A stretch of DNA of 57,424 bases from Gallionellaceae bacterium. GTDB lineage: Bacteria > Pseudomonadota > Gammaproteobacteria > Burkholderiales > Thiobacillaceae. Shown here piece after piece: positions 36,072 to 45,548 of this stretch. The notes under the pieces were generated by a model that made no database searches, was not told where the DNA came from, and saw nothing but the letters and a program-made list of their open reading frames with translations. The stretch spans positions 1-57,424 of the forward strand of contig JAQTLU010000019.1 of assembly GCA_028714735.1 (NCBI GenBank), read 5' to 3'. Within the stretch, counting starts at the first letter, position 1. Every line of letters begins with the position of its first letter. Made by a program: the position numbers and the translations under genes.

Positions 36072-37268
36072 GTGACCCCTCTCCACCTTAGCCACTACAC
36101 CGCCAGCAGTTGCCTCGGCCACGGCCTGGACGCCACACTGGCCGCATTGCGGCAGCATCGCGGCGGCCTGGCACCGTGCCGGTTCGAGACCGTGCGGGAT
36201 CTCGCCACCTGCATCGGCGAGGTGGCGCAGGTGGACGATTGCCCCCTGCCGGCCGCGTTCGCCGAATACGAATGCCGCAACAACCGCCTGGCCTGGCTCG
36301 GTCTGCAGCAGGACGGCTTCAACGCCGCCGTCGAGGCGGCCATCGCCCGCCATGGCCGGCGCCGGGTGGGCGTCTTCCTCGGCACCAGCACCGCCGGCAT
36401 TTTGCAGGCCGAGCAGGCCTATCGCCGCCGCGATCCGGCCAGCGGCGCCCTGCCGGACGACTTCATCTATCGCACCACCCACAACACCTATTCGGTGGCC
36501 GATTTCGTGCGCCATTGCTTTCGTCTGGAAGGGCCGGCCATGGTGGTTTCCACCGCCTGTTCATCGAGCGCCAAGGTGTTCGCCTCGGCCGCCCGCATGC
36601 TGGCGTCCGGGCTCATCGATGCCGCCCTGGTGGGCGGGGTGGACTCTCTGTGCCTGACCACCCTGTACGGCTTCAATTCACTGGAACTGCTCGCGCCGGA
36701 ACCCTGCCGGCCGTTCGATGCCGGGCGCAACGGCATCTCCATCGGCGAGGCTGCCGCCTTCATCCTGCTGGAACGACCGGCGCACAGCCTGGATGCCGGG
36801 GCCGTGCTGCTCCTGGGCACGGGCGAATCCAGCGACGCCCACCACATGTCGTCACCCCATCCCGAGGGCCTGGGCGCCCGCATGGCCATGGCCGCCGCCC
36901 TGCAATCGGCCAGCCTGCCGGCGACCGGGATCGACTACATCAACCTGCACGGCACCGCCACGCCGAGCAACGATGCCGCCGAGGGCAAGGCCGTGGCGGC
37001 CCTGTTCGGCGACCGGGTGCCGTGCAATTCGACCAAGGGCGCGACCGGCCACACCCTGGGGGCGGCCGGCGGCCTGGAGGCGGTCATCAGCGCCCTGGCC
37101 CTGCAGCACGGCTTCCTGCCGGGGGGCGTCAACACCCGCCAGGTCGATCCGGGCATCCCCATCCAGTATCTGACCGATAACCGCGATCTCGCCCCCGCCC
37201 GGGTGCTGAGCAACTCGTTCGGCTTCGGCGGCACCAATTGCAGCCTGGTGCTGGGCAGGGCGGGCTGA
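36072..37268 (+). CDS. Beta-ketoacyl-ACP synthase (KAS II-type) of the polyene cluster
   Basis: A 398-residue chain-elongating ketosynthase. The active-site cysteine is in VVSTACSSSAK (about residue 162) and the two histidines are in INLHGTATPSNDA and GATGHTLGAAGG, so the Cys-His-His triad is complete. GTG is the start and there is no clear Shine-Dalgarno; the N terminus (LHLSHYTASSCLGHG) matches the family. It is the only full ketosynthase here, paired with the shorter next gene. The stop codon and the next ATG are 1 base apart. Confidence 0.94.
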   Translation: MTPLHLSHYTASSCLGHGLDATLAALRQHRGGLAPCRFETVRDLATCIGEVAQVDDCPLPAAFAEYECRNNRLAWLGLQQDGFNAAVEAAIARHGRRRVGVFLGTSTAGILQAEQAYRRRDPASGALPDDFIYRTTHNTYSVADFVRHCFRLEGPAMVVSTACSSSAKVFASAARMLASGLIDAALVGGVDSLCLTTLYGFNSLELLAPEPCRPFDAGRNGISIGEAAAFILLERPAHSLDAGAVLLLGTGESSDAHHMSSPHPEGLGARMAMAAALQSASLPATGIDYINLHGTATPSNDAAEGKAVAALFGDRVPCNSTKGATGHTLGAAGGLEAVISALALQHGFLPGGVNTRQVDPGIPIQYLTDNRDLAPARVLSNSFGFGGTNCSLVLGRAG

Positions 37269-37269
37269 C

Positions 37270-38067
37270 ATGAAGCTGACCGCCTACCTCGACGGCATCG
37301 GCCTGCTCGGCCCGGACCTGGACAACTGGGACACTGCCCAGCCGATCCTGGCCGGCGCGACCGACTATGCACCGCGTGCCATCGTCGTACCGCCACCGCT
37401 GGCGCTCCCCCCCGCCGAGCGGCGCCGGGTCGGCCTGCCGGTCAAGATCGCCCTGGCCGTGGCGCAGGAGGCGATCGCCACGGCACAAGCGGATGCCGGA
37501 CAGCTGGCCAGCGTGTTCGCCTCCTCCGGCGCCGACGGCGACAACTGCGACGTCATCTGCCGGACCCTGGCCTCGGAGGATCGCCAGCTTTCCCCCACCC
37601 GCTTCCACAATTCGGTGCATAACGCCCCGGCCGGCTACTGGGGCATCGCCTCCGGCGCCATGACCCCGGCCACCGTGCTATGCGCCTACGACGGCAGTTT
37701 CGGCGCCGGCCTGCTGGAGGCCATGAGCCAGGTAGGCGTGAGCGCGACCGGGACGCTGCTGGTGGCCTACGAGGCGCCTTACCCGGAGCCGCTCCACGCC
37801 AAGCGGCCGTTCCCTGCCGCCTTCGGCCTGGCCCTGGTGCTGATGCCGCAGCAAGGCCCCCATACCCTGGCCTGCCTGCAGGTCGAACTGGCGGCGGGAC
37901 CGGCGGACCATCTGGCGAACCCGGACCTGGAGGCCTTGCGCCGCCAGATCCCGTCGGCGCGCAGCCTGCCCCTGCTGCAGGCCCTGGCCCGCGGCCATGC
38001 GGCGCGGGTGGTCCTGGAATACCTGGAGCCGCTCAGCCTGGCCGTGGAGGTCCAGCCATGCCGCTAG
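37270..38067 (+). CDS. Chain-length-factor-like ketosynthase homologue
   Basis: A 265-residue protein similar to the N-terminal half of ketosynthases and to the short ketosynthase-like proteins of aryl polyene loci. The thiolase-fold start (YLDGIGLLGPDL) and the region ASSGADGDNCDVICRTL, then FHNSVHNAPAGYWGIA, are visible. It lacks a catalytic-Cys nucleophile motif and is too short for a complete enzyme. It probably forms a heterodimer with the upstream ketosynthase and sets chain length. It overlaps the next gene by 10 bases. Confidence 0.88.
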   Translation: MKLTAYLDGIGLLGPDLDNWDTAQPILAGATDYAPRAIVVPPPLALPPAERRRVGLPVKIALAVAQEAIATAQADAGQLASVFASSGADGDNCDVICRTLASEDRQLSPTRFHNSVHNAPAGYWGIASGAMTPATVLCAYDGSFGAGLLEAMSQVGVSATGTLLVAYEAPYPEPLHAKRPFPAAFGLALVLMPQQGPHTLACLQVELAAGPADHLANPDLEALRRQIPSARSLPLLQALARGHAARVVLEYLEPLSLAVEVQPCR

Positions 38068-38507
38068 ACCGGGACTGGCTGCTCGGCCACATCCCGCACC
38101 AGGGCAGCATGTGCCTGCTCGACCGCATCGATGCCTGGGACAGCCAGCATATCCGCTGCACCGCCAGCAGCCACCGCGCCCCGGACAACCCGCTGCGCGG
38201 CCACGGCCGGCTCGGGGCCGCCTGCGGCATCGAGTATGCCGCCCAGGCCATGGCCGCCCATGGCGGCCTGCTGGCGGCGGCCGACAGCGCGCCCAGGTCC
38301 GGCTACCTGACCAGCGTGCGCGGGATCGAGCTGCATGTCGCGCGCCTGGATGACATCGAGGCCGACCTCAGCATCGAGGCCGAGCGCCTGTCCGGCGACG
38401 ACAACCTGGTCCTGTATGGCTTCAGCGTCGCGGCGGGGGAACGGATTCTGCTGAACGGCCGCGCCATCGTGGTGCTGGATGCGGCGAAAATGGGGAATCA
38501 ACCATGA
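38058..38507 (+). CDS. ApeP-like 3-hydroxyacyl-ACP dehydratase
   Basis: A 149-residue hot-dog protein. The N-terminal LLGHIPHQGSMCLLDRI carries the family's histidine; GIEYAAQAMAAHGG follows. It is a second dehydratase in addition to the ApeI-like one, as in described aryl polyene systems where two act as a heterodimer. The start at 38058 overlaps the preceding gene by 10 bases, and the stop overlaps the ketoreductase start. Confidence 0.87.
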   Translation: MPLDRDWLLGHIPHQGSMCLLDRIDAWDSQHIRCTASSHRAPDNPLRGHGRLGAACGIEYAAQAMAAHGGLLAAADSAPRSGYLTSVRGIELHVARLDDIEADLSIEAERLSGDDNLVLYGFSVAAGERILLNGRAIVVLDAAKMGNQP

Positions 38508-39223
38508 AGCGCGCCCTGGTCACCGGCGGCAGCGGCGGCATCGGCGCCGCAATCTGCCGGCGCCTGGCCGCCGACGGCTGTTACGTCTATGTCCACGCCA
38601 ACAACAACCTGGCCAAGGCGACGGCGCTGGCGGAAGAGATCCGCCAGGCCGGCGGCGGCGCCGAGGCCATCGCCTTCGATGTCACCGACGCCGAGGCCAG
38701 CCGCAGCCTACTTGAAGCCCTGGTCGCGGACACCCCGATCCAGGTCCTGGTCAACAATGCCGGGGTGCATGACGACGCCGTCTTCCCCGGCATGCGTGCC
38801 GAGCAATGGCACAAGGTGCTCGACGTGTCGCTCAACGGCTTCTTCAATGTCACCCAGCCGCTGACCCTGGCCATGGTCCGCAGCCGCTGGGGCCGGATCA
38901 TCAACATCACCTCCATCGCCGGACTGGCCGGCAACCGCGGCCAGGTCAACTATGCCGCCGCCAAAGGCGGGCTGCACGCCGCCACCAAGTCCTTGTCCCT
39001 GGAACTGGCCAGCCGCGGCATCACGGTGAACGCCGTGGCGCCGGGGATCATCCAGACCGGCATGATAGACGGGGTCTTCGATGCCAAGACCATCGCCGGC
39101 CTGGTGCCCATGAAGCGGGCCGGCCGGCCGGAAGAGGTGGCGGACCTGGTCGGTTTCCTGGCCTCGGAACAGGCCAGCTACATCAGCGGACAGATCATCT
39201 CGGTGTGCGGCGGCATGACCTGA
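38504..39223 (+). CDS. FabG-like 3-ketoacyl-ACP reductase
   Basis: A 239-residue short-chain dehydrogenase. NADPH site TGGSGGIGAAI, the NNAG motif, the catalytic serine (NITSIAG) and YAAAKGG (Tyr and Lys of YxxxK) are all present. It reduces the ketoacyl-ACP during polyene chain growth. It ends the ketosynthase operon, 8 bases from a convergent glycosyltransferase gene. Confidence 0.95.
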   Translation: MKRALVTGGSGGIGAAICRRLAADGCYVYVHANNNLAKATALAEEIRQAGGGAEAIAFDVTDAEASRSLLEALVADTPIQVLVNNAGVHDDAVFPGMRAEQWHKVLDVSLNGFFNVTQPLTLAMVRSRWGRIINITSIAGLAGNRGQVNYAAAKGGLHAATKSLSLELASRGITVNAVAPGIIQTGMIDGVFDAKTIAGLVPMKRAGRPEEVADLVGFLASEQASYISGQIISVCGGMT

Positions 39224-39231
39224 GGCCGCGT

Positions 39232-40002
39232 TCAGCCTCCGCGGAGCCGCCGCACGACCAGTAGCGGCAGCCTGAGCAGGAAGCCGAGCAGCAGGCGGGC
39301 GTGCATCCAGGTCAGCAGGATGTTGTCGCGCAGGTAATTGAAGTGCGACACACCGCCCTCGTCGGCGCGCAGGTATTTCACCGGCGCCGGCAGGTTGATC
39401 GGTCGCACGCCGCGCCAGCACAGGCGCACCACGGCCTCGGGGTCGAAGTCGAAGCGGCGCATCCAGCGCCGGCCATGCATCACCTGGCGCAGGGGTTCGA
39501 CGGGATAGACGCGGAAGCCGTAGAGCGAGTCGCCGATGCCCATCCACAGGGTCTCCAGGTTGGCCCACATGTTGGATAGCTTGCGGCCCTGCACACGCAG
39601 GTTGGGCGCGCTGGCGTCGAACACCGGCTTCCCCAGCACCATGCAGGCCGGTGCGGCCATCGAGGCGGCCATGAAGGACGGGATGAGGTCGGCCGGATGC
39701 TGGCCGTCCGAGTCCATGGTGAGCACGTGGCTGTAGCCTGCGCGCGCGGCCAGGTCGAGGCCGTGCAGGACCGCCGCGCCCTTGCCGACGTTTTCAGGCA
39801 ACACGATCACCCTGAGACCGGGGTCGGTCGCGGCCATCGCCTCCAGGCCGGCGGTGGTGCCGTCGCTGCTGCCATCCACCACCACCCATACCGGGGTCCA
39901 TTGCCGACGGGCGGCGCGCACCGTGTCATAGGCCTTGGCGCCCGGGTTGTAGCTGGGGATCAGCACCAGGTGGCTGGCGGAGGCGTTCAGCTCAACTGCC
40001 AT
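39232..40002 (-). CDS. Family 2 glycosyltransferase of the polyene cluster
   Basis: A 256-residue GT2 enzyme. The N-terminal fold VLIPSYNPGAKAYDTV, the sugar-nucleotide region VVDGSSDGTT and the DSDGQH metal motif (DxD) are visible; GDSLYGFRVYP and a hydrophobic C-terminal segment (LLLGFLLRLPLLVV) follow. It likely glycosylates the polyene or its carrier. The ATG at 40000-40002 overlaps the end of the upstream acyltransferase gene by 11 bases, so the two form a minus-strand operon convergent with the ketoreductase. Confidence 0.92.
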   Translation of the reverse strand: MAVELNASASHLVLIPSYNPGAKAYDTVRAARRQWTPVWVVVDGSSDGTTAGLEAMAATDPGLRVIVLPENVGKGAAVLHGLDLAARAGYSHVLTMDSDGQHPADLIPSFMAASMAAPACMVLGKPVFDASAPNLRVQGRKLSNMWANLETLWMGIGDSLYGFRVYPVEPLRQVMHGRRWMRRFDFDPEAVVRLCWRGVRPINLPAPVKYLRADEGGVSHFNYLRDNILLTWMHARLLLGFLLRLPLLVVRRLRGG

Positions 40003-40831
40003 GGTTGGCCTGCTCCGTATCGGGCGCCGGGGTCTGGATGGCGCCGGGCGGGCGCAAACAGGATGCCCGGCCAAGTTCGGCCGTGAAATAGCGCTCCAGT
40101 TCGCCGCTGAATACCCCGGCCTTGCCCGGTGGCTCGAAGCGGCGGCCGAGCCGGACGCGATAGGTGATCGGCATGTCCGGGCGGCGGAACAGAGGCCAGC
40201 CCTTGCCGAGATAGTCCGAGTCGGTCTCGATCAGCACGGTCTGGATCGGCACCCTGGCCCGGCTGGCGATGAGGGCGATCGAGCCCTTGCAGGAATTGAT
40301 CGGCCAGCGGGTGGTGCGGGTGCCCTCCGGAAAGATCAGCAGGTGACTGCCGTTCTGCAGTTCGGCCACGGCTTGCCTGATCATGCTCAACTGGGCATCG
40401 TTGCGGATGTAGCCGGCCAGGCGGGCGCCGGCGCCGAGAAAGATGTTGTCGACCAGCTCGGCCTTCATGATGCAGGCCACATTGGCCAGGCGCGAGATGA
40501 CCAACAGGGCATCGAGCAGGCCGGGGTGGTTGGGAGCGAGGATCAGCGGGCCTTGGTCGCGCAAAGCGTCGAGCGCCGTGAGGTCGAAGCGGCAGGCCCC
40601 GATCAGGGCAAGCGCGCCCAGGTAGAGGCGGAATACCGTGGTGATGGCCCGGCGTCCGAGCGGCTCGGCCCACCGCCTCGGCAGGACGTAATGGAGCGGC
40701 ACCGAGAGCAGCGACCAGGTCAGGGTCATCGTGCCGAGCAAGCTCAGGCCGAACCACAGCGCCGCGTACTCGTGGAGCCGATGCAGCCGGCGCCAAACCC
40801 AGCCGGGCCTCGAATTCGGACCAGCGCTCAC
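39992..40831 (-). CDS. PlsC-like 1-acyl-glycerol-3-phosphate acyltransferase homologue
   Basis: A 279-residue LPLAT enzyme. A hydrophobic N-terminal segment (about 25-50) is followed by NHPGLLD (HX4D catalytic motif, about 105) and FPEGTRT (acceptor binding, about 175). Such enzymes are regular members of aryl polyene loci, where they may install the acyl chain on a lipid carrier. It shares an overlap with the glycosyltransferase. The start at 40829-40831 lacks a strong ribosome binding site. Confidence 0.92.
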   Translation of the reverse strand: MSAGPNSRPGWVWRRLHRLHEYAALWFGLSLLGTMTLTWSLLSVPLHYVLPRRWAEPLGRRAITTVFRLYLGALALIGACRFDLTALDALRDQGPLILAPNHPGLLDALLVISRLANVACIMKAELVDNIFLGAGARLAGYIRNDAQLSMIRQAVAELQNGSHLLIFPEGTRTTRWPINSCKGSIALIASRARVPIQTVLIETDSDYLGKGWPLFRRPDMPITYRVRLGRRFEPPGKAGVFSGELERYFTAELGRASCLRPPGAIQTPAPDTEQANHGS

Positions 40832-41091
40832 TCGACCGTCCAGACCGGCTTAACCTGCTTAACGAACAGCGGCAGGCCGACGCAGTGGCGTTTGCCAGAC
40901 TGGCTTGGCGTGGAATCATCGCACGACACAGGACTCTCTCCGATTGACGGCAACAGCCCCGAAGGGTCTGCCCGCATGAACTGAGAACAGGCGAATACTA
41001 CCCAATTAATCCTTGCTGCCGATAGCGCATGCAGGCGCCCAGGAGTCGACGGCAAGCAGGGCGTAACCAAGGGCATCGCACAGGCAACAAA
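40832..41091. other. Intergenic region, no gene recognised
   Basis: Between the acyltransferase and the tRNA-Pro terminator. An open frame on the minus strand (40828-41142) runs through it, but it overlaps the terminator and has no recognisable features, so I do not call it. The promoter of the acyltransferase-glycosyltransferase operon should be here. Confidence 0.4.
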
Positions 41092-41116
41092 AAAGCCAGC
41101 TTGGTTAGCTGGCTTT
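41092..41116 (-). terminator. Terminator of tRNA-Pro
   Basis: A nine-pair perfect stem (AAAGCCAGC / GCTGGCTTT, seven-base loop) followed by a T-run on the minus strand. It starts about 35 bases downstream of the tRNA 3' end. Confidence 0.85.
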
Positions 41117-41150
41117 CGTGTTTCATGACCCTGGTAAGTCATTGTTCATA

Positions 41151-41228
<78 letters not shown>

Positions 41229-41239
41229 ACGAGCCGCGC

Positions 41240-41268
41240 ATTATAGCCACACGGCCGGGAAAAAGGAA
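41240..41268 (-). promoter_or_regulatory. Sigma-70 promoter of tRNA-Pro
   Basis: Perfect -10 TATAAT at 41240-41245 on the minus strand, a 17-base spacer and -35 TTCCTT at 41263-41268. A GC-rich GCGCGGC discriminator follows the -10, which is typical of promoters under stringent control. The tRNA begins about 12 bases downstream. Confidence 0.75.
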
Positions 41269-41297
41269 TGCGAAAAACACGCGACGGCAAATATCCG

Positions 41298-41708
41298 TCA
41301 GGACTTGAGCAACTGGATGATGGCGCCGATCTCGCGCTTCAATTCGGCCAGGTCGACATTCTGGTCATCGGCGGACGCGGCGACCGGCGCGGCGGCAACC
41401 GCCGGAGCGGCAACGGGCGCCGGATGAAGCTCGATGCCACCGTCATGAAGCAGGCGGTTGCGGGCGCCGGTAATGGTGAAGCCTTCCTCGTACAGCAGCG
41501 ACCGGATGCGCCGGATGAGCATGACCTCATGGTGCTGGTAATAACGCCGGTTGCCGCGCCGCTTGACCGGCTTGAGCTGGCTGAACTCCTGTTCCCAGTA
41601 CCGGAGCACATGCGGCTTGACCGCGCAGAGCTCGCTTACCTCACCGATGGTGAAGTAACGCTTCGGCGGAATAGCGGGCAGATCACTATTCGCCGGTTGT
41701 TCCGACAT
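41298..41708 (-). CDS. MerR-family regulator next to ihfA
   Basis: A 136-residue DNA-binding protein with an N-terminal MerR winged helix ([25 protein letters not shown], residues 18-42 in essence) and a second half with Ala/Pro-rich linker and short C-terminal helix. It lacks cysteines typical of metal sensors. A MerR-like gene directly after ihfA is usual in Beta- and Gammaproteobacteria. It overlaps ihfA by 23 bases. Its target is unknown. Confidence 0.9.
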   Translation of the reverse strand: MSEQPANSDLPAIPPKRYFTIGEVSELCAVKPHVLRYWEQEFSQLKPVKRRGNRRYYQHHEVMLIRRIRSLLYEEGFTITGARNRLLHDGGIELHPAPVAAPAVAAAPVAASADDQNVDLAELKREIGAIIQLLKS

Positions 41709-41994
41709 CGACTGTTTCCACCATGGCCTTCAGTTTCTGGCTGGCGTGGAAGGTCACCACGCGCCGGGCGGATATGGGCATTTCCTCGCCGGTCTTGGGA
41801 TTGCGACCGGGACGCTGGGGTTTTTCCCGCAGCTGGAAGTTGCCGAAGCCGGACAGTTTCACACTGTCGCCCCGTTCCAGGGCGAAGCGAATCTCCTCGA
41901 AGAAATTCTCCACCATTTCCTTTGCCTCGCGTTTGTTCAGTCCGACGCTGTCGAACAGTAGATCGGCGAGTTCTGCTTTGGTCAGGGTTGACAT
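41686..41994 (-). CDS. ihfA: Integration host factor alpha subunit
   Basis: A 102-residue DNA-bending protein of the HU/IHF family. N terminus [20 protein letters not shown], the DNA-contact arm [20 protein letters not shown] with its proline intercalation site, and a short acidic tail are all standard. Position right after pheT (23-base gap) is the classic arrangement, so it is probably part of the pheST operon. Confidence 0.96.
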   Translation of the reverse strand: MSTLTKAELADLLFDSVGLNKREAKEMVENFFEEIRFALERGDSVKLSGFGNFQLREKPQRPGRNPKTGEEMPISARRVVTFHASQKLKAMVETVDVGTTGE

Positions 41995-42017
41995 CGTTCT
42001 TGAATCCTAATCGCGGT

Positions 42018-44375
42018 CTAGCTGCGCAGCGTGGCGCCGAAGCGTTCCGACATGAAAGCCAGCACCTCCGAGACCGTTTTTTCGATCTCGACATCTGTTA
42101 GAGTTTTCTCAGTATCTTGCAACAACATTTTGAAAGCAAGGCTCTTTTTGCCTTCCGGCACCCCCTTGCCCTGGTAGACGTCGAACAACGCGACATCGGT
42201 CACCAGGGCCGGCAAGGCGGCCTGAACAGCGGCCAGGATTTCGGCCACGGCGAGTGCGTTCTCGACCACCACGGCGATATCCCGGCGCACCGCCGGGAAG
42301 CGGGAAACGGTCCGGTAGCGCGGCAGTTCGCGCGTCGCCAGGGCAGCCCAGTCGAGCTCGAACAGGACGGGCGCGCGGTTCAGGCCCAGTTGCTGGACCA
42401 GCCTGGGATGCAGGGCGCCCAGCCAGCCGGCCGCCTGGCCGGCCACCGTGACGCGGGCGCACTGGCCCGGATGCAGGGCGGGGTGTTCACCCTTGGCATA
42501 GACGGCGGTCATCGGCCAGAGCAACGCCTCCAGGTCGGCCTTGACGTCGAAGTAGTCGACCATGCGGGCGCCCTCCCCCCACTGTTCCGGGTGGGCCGGG
42601 CCGTAGGCCAGGCCGCCCAGGCGCAGGGGCTGGCCGGCGCTGTCGGTACCGAGGAAGCAGCGCCCCAACTCGAAGATGCGCAGGCGTTCCTGGCCGTGGT
42701 TGAGGTTGTGGCGCAGGGTGCCGAGCAGGCCCGGGATCAGGCTGCCGCGCATGACGCCCATCTGGCTGGCGATCGGGTTGACCAGGGTGATCGGTTCGAT
42801 GCCCGGCGCCACCATCTCCTGCTGCCTGGCGTCGATGAAGCTGTAGGTGATGACTTCCTGATAGCCCAGGGCCATCAGGCGCTCCTTGGCCACGGCCTGG
42901 CCACGTTGCTGCTCGGGCAGGCCGGGCATGCCGGCCAGCGTCTGCGGCAGGACGGCGGGCAGGTTGTCGTAGCCCTTGACCCGGGCGATCTCCTCGATCA
43001 GATCGACCTCGATCGCCAGGTCGAAACGGTAGGACGGCGAGGTGACCTGCCATACCTTGCCGTCGGCCTCCATGTCGAGACCGAGGCGGACGAAGATGGC
43101 GCACATCTCGGCGTCGTCGACGGCCATGCCGAGCAGGCGGCGGGCACGTTCCGGACGGAACCGGATGCCCGGACGCGGCCCGGCCGTGGCGCCGGCCACG
43201 GTCACCGGACCGGCCTGGCCGCCGCAGATGTCGAGGATCAGGCGGGTGGCCCGTTCCATGGCTGCGGCCGGCAGGGCGGCATCGACGCCGCGCTCGAAGC
43301 GGTGCGAGGAATCGGTGGAAAGGCCGTAGGCACGGGCGCGGCCGGCCATGGCGTCGGGGGTGAAGTGGGCGGCCTCCAGGAAGATATCGGCGGTGGTTTC
43401 GGACACTGCGCTGGCGGCGCCGCCCATGATGCCGGCCAGGGCGACCGGGCCGCTGTCGTCGGCGATCACCAGGGTACCCTCGGTCAGGTCGACGGTCTGG
43501 TCGTTGAGCAGGGCCAGCCGCTCGCCGGCCTGGGCGGCGCGTACCCGGATGCCGCCGGCGACCTTGGCCAGGTCGAAGGCGTGCATGGGCTCGCCCAGTT
43601 CGAGCAGGACGTAGTTGGTCACGTCGACCACCGGGCTGATGGCGCGCACACCGCAACGCTGCAGGCGGCGGACCATCCAGTCGGGGGTGGCGGCATTCGG
43701 GTTGACGCCGCGGATGACCCGGCCGCAATAGACCGGGCAGGCCGCCTGGGCCTCGATGGTGACGGCCTGGGTGTCGGCCAGCCCGGCCGCCACCGGCGTA
43801 CAGGCAACCGGATGGGCGGCCGAACCGGAGATCGCCGCGACCTCGCGGGCGATGCCCTGCATCGACAGGCAGTCACCCCGGTTAGGGGTCATCTTGATGG
43901 TGATCAGCTTGTCGTCGAGGTCGAGGTACTGGCGCAGGGGCTTGCCCACCGGGGCGTCGGCCGGCAACTCCATGATGCCCTCGGCGGCCTCGGCGATGCC
44001 CAGTTCCTTGGCCGAACAGAGCATGCCGGAGGAGGCGACGTCGCGCACCTTGGCCTGCTTGATCTTGAAGTTGCCCGGTAGCTCGGCGCCGACCATGGCG
44101 CAAGCGGTCCTGAGGCCGGCACGGGCGTTGGGCGCGCCGCAGACGATCTGCAGCGGCTCGCCGGCGCCGACGTCGACCGTGCAAACCTGCAGGCGGTCGG
44201 CGTTGGGATGCCGCTCGGCGGTCAGTATCTCGGCCACCACGACGTTGTTGAACGTGGGCGCGACCGACACGGCCTCCTCCACCTCCAGGCCGGCCATGGT
44301 CATCAGGTGGCAGAGCTGGTCAGTGTCCAGTTTCGGATTGACCAGGGTGCGCAGCCAGGCTTCGGAAAATTGCAT
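42018..44375 (-). CDS. pheT: Phenylalanine-tRNA ligase beta subunit
   Basis: A 785-residue subunit with the expected domains: N-terminal tRNA-binding (EMAP-like, about 40-150), B3/B4 editing region (210-370), B5 (400-475), catalytic-like core (about 490-690) and the C-terminal anticodon-binding FDX-ACB domain (about 692-785). It pairs with the alpha subunit encoded 107 bases upstream. GAGG precedes the ATG. Confidence 0.97.
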   Translation of the reverse strand: MQFSEAWLRTLVNPKLDTDQLCHLMTMAGLEVEEAVSVAPTFNNVVVAEILTAERHPNADRLQVCTVDVGAGEPLQIVCGAPNARAGLRTACAMVGAELPGNFKIKQAKVRDVASSGMLCSAKELGIAEAAEGIMELPADAPVGKPLRQYLDLDDKLITIKMTPNRGDCLSMQGIAREVAAISGSAAHPVACTPVAAGLADTQAVTIEAQAACPVYCGRVIRGVNPNAATPDWMVRRLQRCGVRAISPVVDVTNYVLLELGEPMHAFDLAKVAGGIRVRAAQAGERLALLNDQTVDLTEGTLVIADDSGPVALAGIMGGAASAVSETTADIFLEAAHFTPDAMAGRARAYGLSTDSSHRFERGVDAALPAAAMERATRLILDICGGQAGPVTVAGATAGPRPGIRFRPERARRLLGMAVDDAEMCAIFVRLGLDMEADGKVWQVTSPSYRFDLAIEVDLIEEIARVKGYDNLPAVLPQTLAGMPGLPEQQRGQAVAKERLMALGYQEVITYSFIDARQQEMVAPGIEPITLVNPIASQMGVMRGSLIPGLLGTLRHNLNHGQERLRIFELGRCFLGTDSAGQPLRLGGLAYGPAHPEQWGEGARMVDYFDVKADLEALLWPMTAVYAKGEHPALHPGQCARVTVAGQAAGWLGALHPRLVQQLGLNRAPVLFELDWAALATRELPRYRTVSRFPAVRRDIAVVVENALAVAEILAAVQAALPALVTDVALFDVYQGKGVPEGKKSLAFKMLLQDTEKTLTDVEIEKTVSEVLAFMSERFGATLRS

Positions 44376-44482
44376 GGTCGGTTACCTCAGGCGAATTGCT
44401 TCGCCGAATGTCGTTTTAGCTCCGGCATCACATTGGCCTGCGGCCAATATGAGCCTCCACTGAAATGATCTGCGCTGCTGCA

Positions 44483-45463
44483 TCATGAGAATTGCCTCAA
44501 AAACCGCATATCGTTTTCAAAGAACATGCGCAGATCGTTGACGCCGTAGCGCAGCATCGCCAGGCGCTCGACACCCAGGCCGAAGGCGAAACCCTGCCAC
44601 TTCTCGGCGTCGATGCCGACGTGGCCGAGCACGTTGGGATGCACCATGCCGCAGCCGCCGATCTCCAGCCAGCCGTCGCCCCAGCTCATGTCCATCTCGG
44701 CCGAGGGCTCGGTGAACGGGAAGAAGGACGGCCGGAAACGCACCTGCAGATCGTCGCGTTCGAAGAAGCGTTGCAGGAAGTCCTGCACCACGCCCTTGAG
44801 GTTGGCGAAACTGATGTCACGGTCGATCCACAGGCCCTCGACCTGGTGGAACATCGGCGAGTGGGTGGCGTCGGAGTCGACCCGGTAGACCCGGCCGGGG
44901 GCGATGATCTTGATCGGCGGCTGGCTGTCCTGCATGTAGCGCACCTGCACCGGCGAGGTATGGGTGCGCAGCAGGGTGCCGTCGCCCAGGTAGAAGGTGT
45001 CGTGCATGGCCCGGGCCGGGTGGTTGTCCGGGATGTTCAGGGCGGTGAAGTTGTAGAAGTCGGTCTCGATCTCGGGACCGTCGGCAACCGCAAAGCCGAT
45101 CGAGCCGAACAGTTCCTCGATGCGCTTCAGGGTCAGGCTGACCGGGTGGGCGCCGCCCAGGCCGGCACTGCGTCCGGGCAGGGTGACGTCGAGCGATTCG
45201 GCGGCCAGCTGACGATCGAGTTCCTCGGCCTGGATGGCCTCGCGGCGCTCCTTGAGCAGGGCCTCGACTGAGTCCTTGACCTGGTTGATGCGGGCGCCGG
45301 CCTCCTTGCGCTGGTCCGGGGCCATGCCGCCCAGTCCCTTCATCTGCTCGGTGATGGCACCGCTCTTGCCGAGGAATCGGGCCTTGGCCTGTTCCAGGGC
45401 AGGCAGGTTGGCGGCGGCGGCAAAATCGCGCCGTGCTTCGGTCAGGATGTCTTCCAGGTTCAT
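44483..45463 (-). CDS. pheS: Phenylalanine-tRNA ligase alpha subunit
   Basis: Catalytic subunit of 326 residues. Class II motifs are seen: motif 2-region [14 protein letters not shown] and motif 3-region [14 protein letters not shown] near the C terminus, with the coiled N-terminal arm at residues 1-85. It lies downstream of rplT with a hairpin in between that could attenuate transcription. Confidence 0.97.
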   Translation of the reverse strand: MNLEDILTEARRDFAAAANLPALEQAKARFLGKSGAITEQMKGLGGMAPDQRKEAGARINQVKDSVEALLKERREAIQAEELDRQLAAESLDVTLPGRSAGLGGAHPVSLTLKRIEELFGSIGFAVADGPEIETDFYNFTALNIPDNHPARAMHDTFYLGDGTLLRTHTSPVQVRYMQDSQPPIKIIAPGRVYRVDSDATHSPMFHQVEGLWIDRDISFANLKGVVQDFLQRFFERDDLQVRFRPSFFPFTEPSAEMDMSWGDGWLEIGGCGMVHPNVLGHVGIDAEKWQGFAFGLGVERLAMLRYGVNDLRMFFENDMRFLRQFS

Positions 45464-45486
45464 GCTGAAACTCGATCTGAAAATGC

Positions 45487-45513
45487 GAAGGGAGGCTTAT
45501 CAGGCCTCCCTTC
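45487..45513 (-). terminator. Attenuator-like hairpin between rplT and pheS
   Basis: A ten-pair perfect stem (GAAGGGAGGC / GCCTCCCTTC, 7-base loop) followed on the minus strand by GCATTTTC. It begins about 35 bases after the rplT stop and ends 24 bases before the pheS start. No Phe-rich leader peptide was seen, so a classical leader-peptide attenuator is not supported; it may simply reduce readthrough. Confidence 0.55.
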
Positions 45514-45548
45514 ATGGCGACCTGCGGCCGCCGGGGCTTGGCTGCGCG

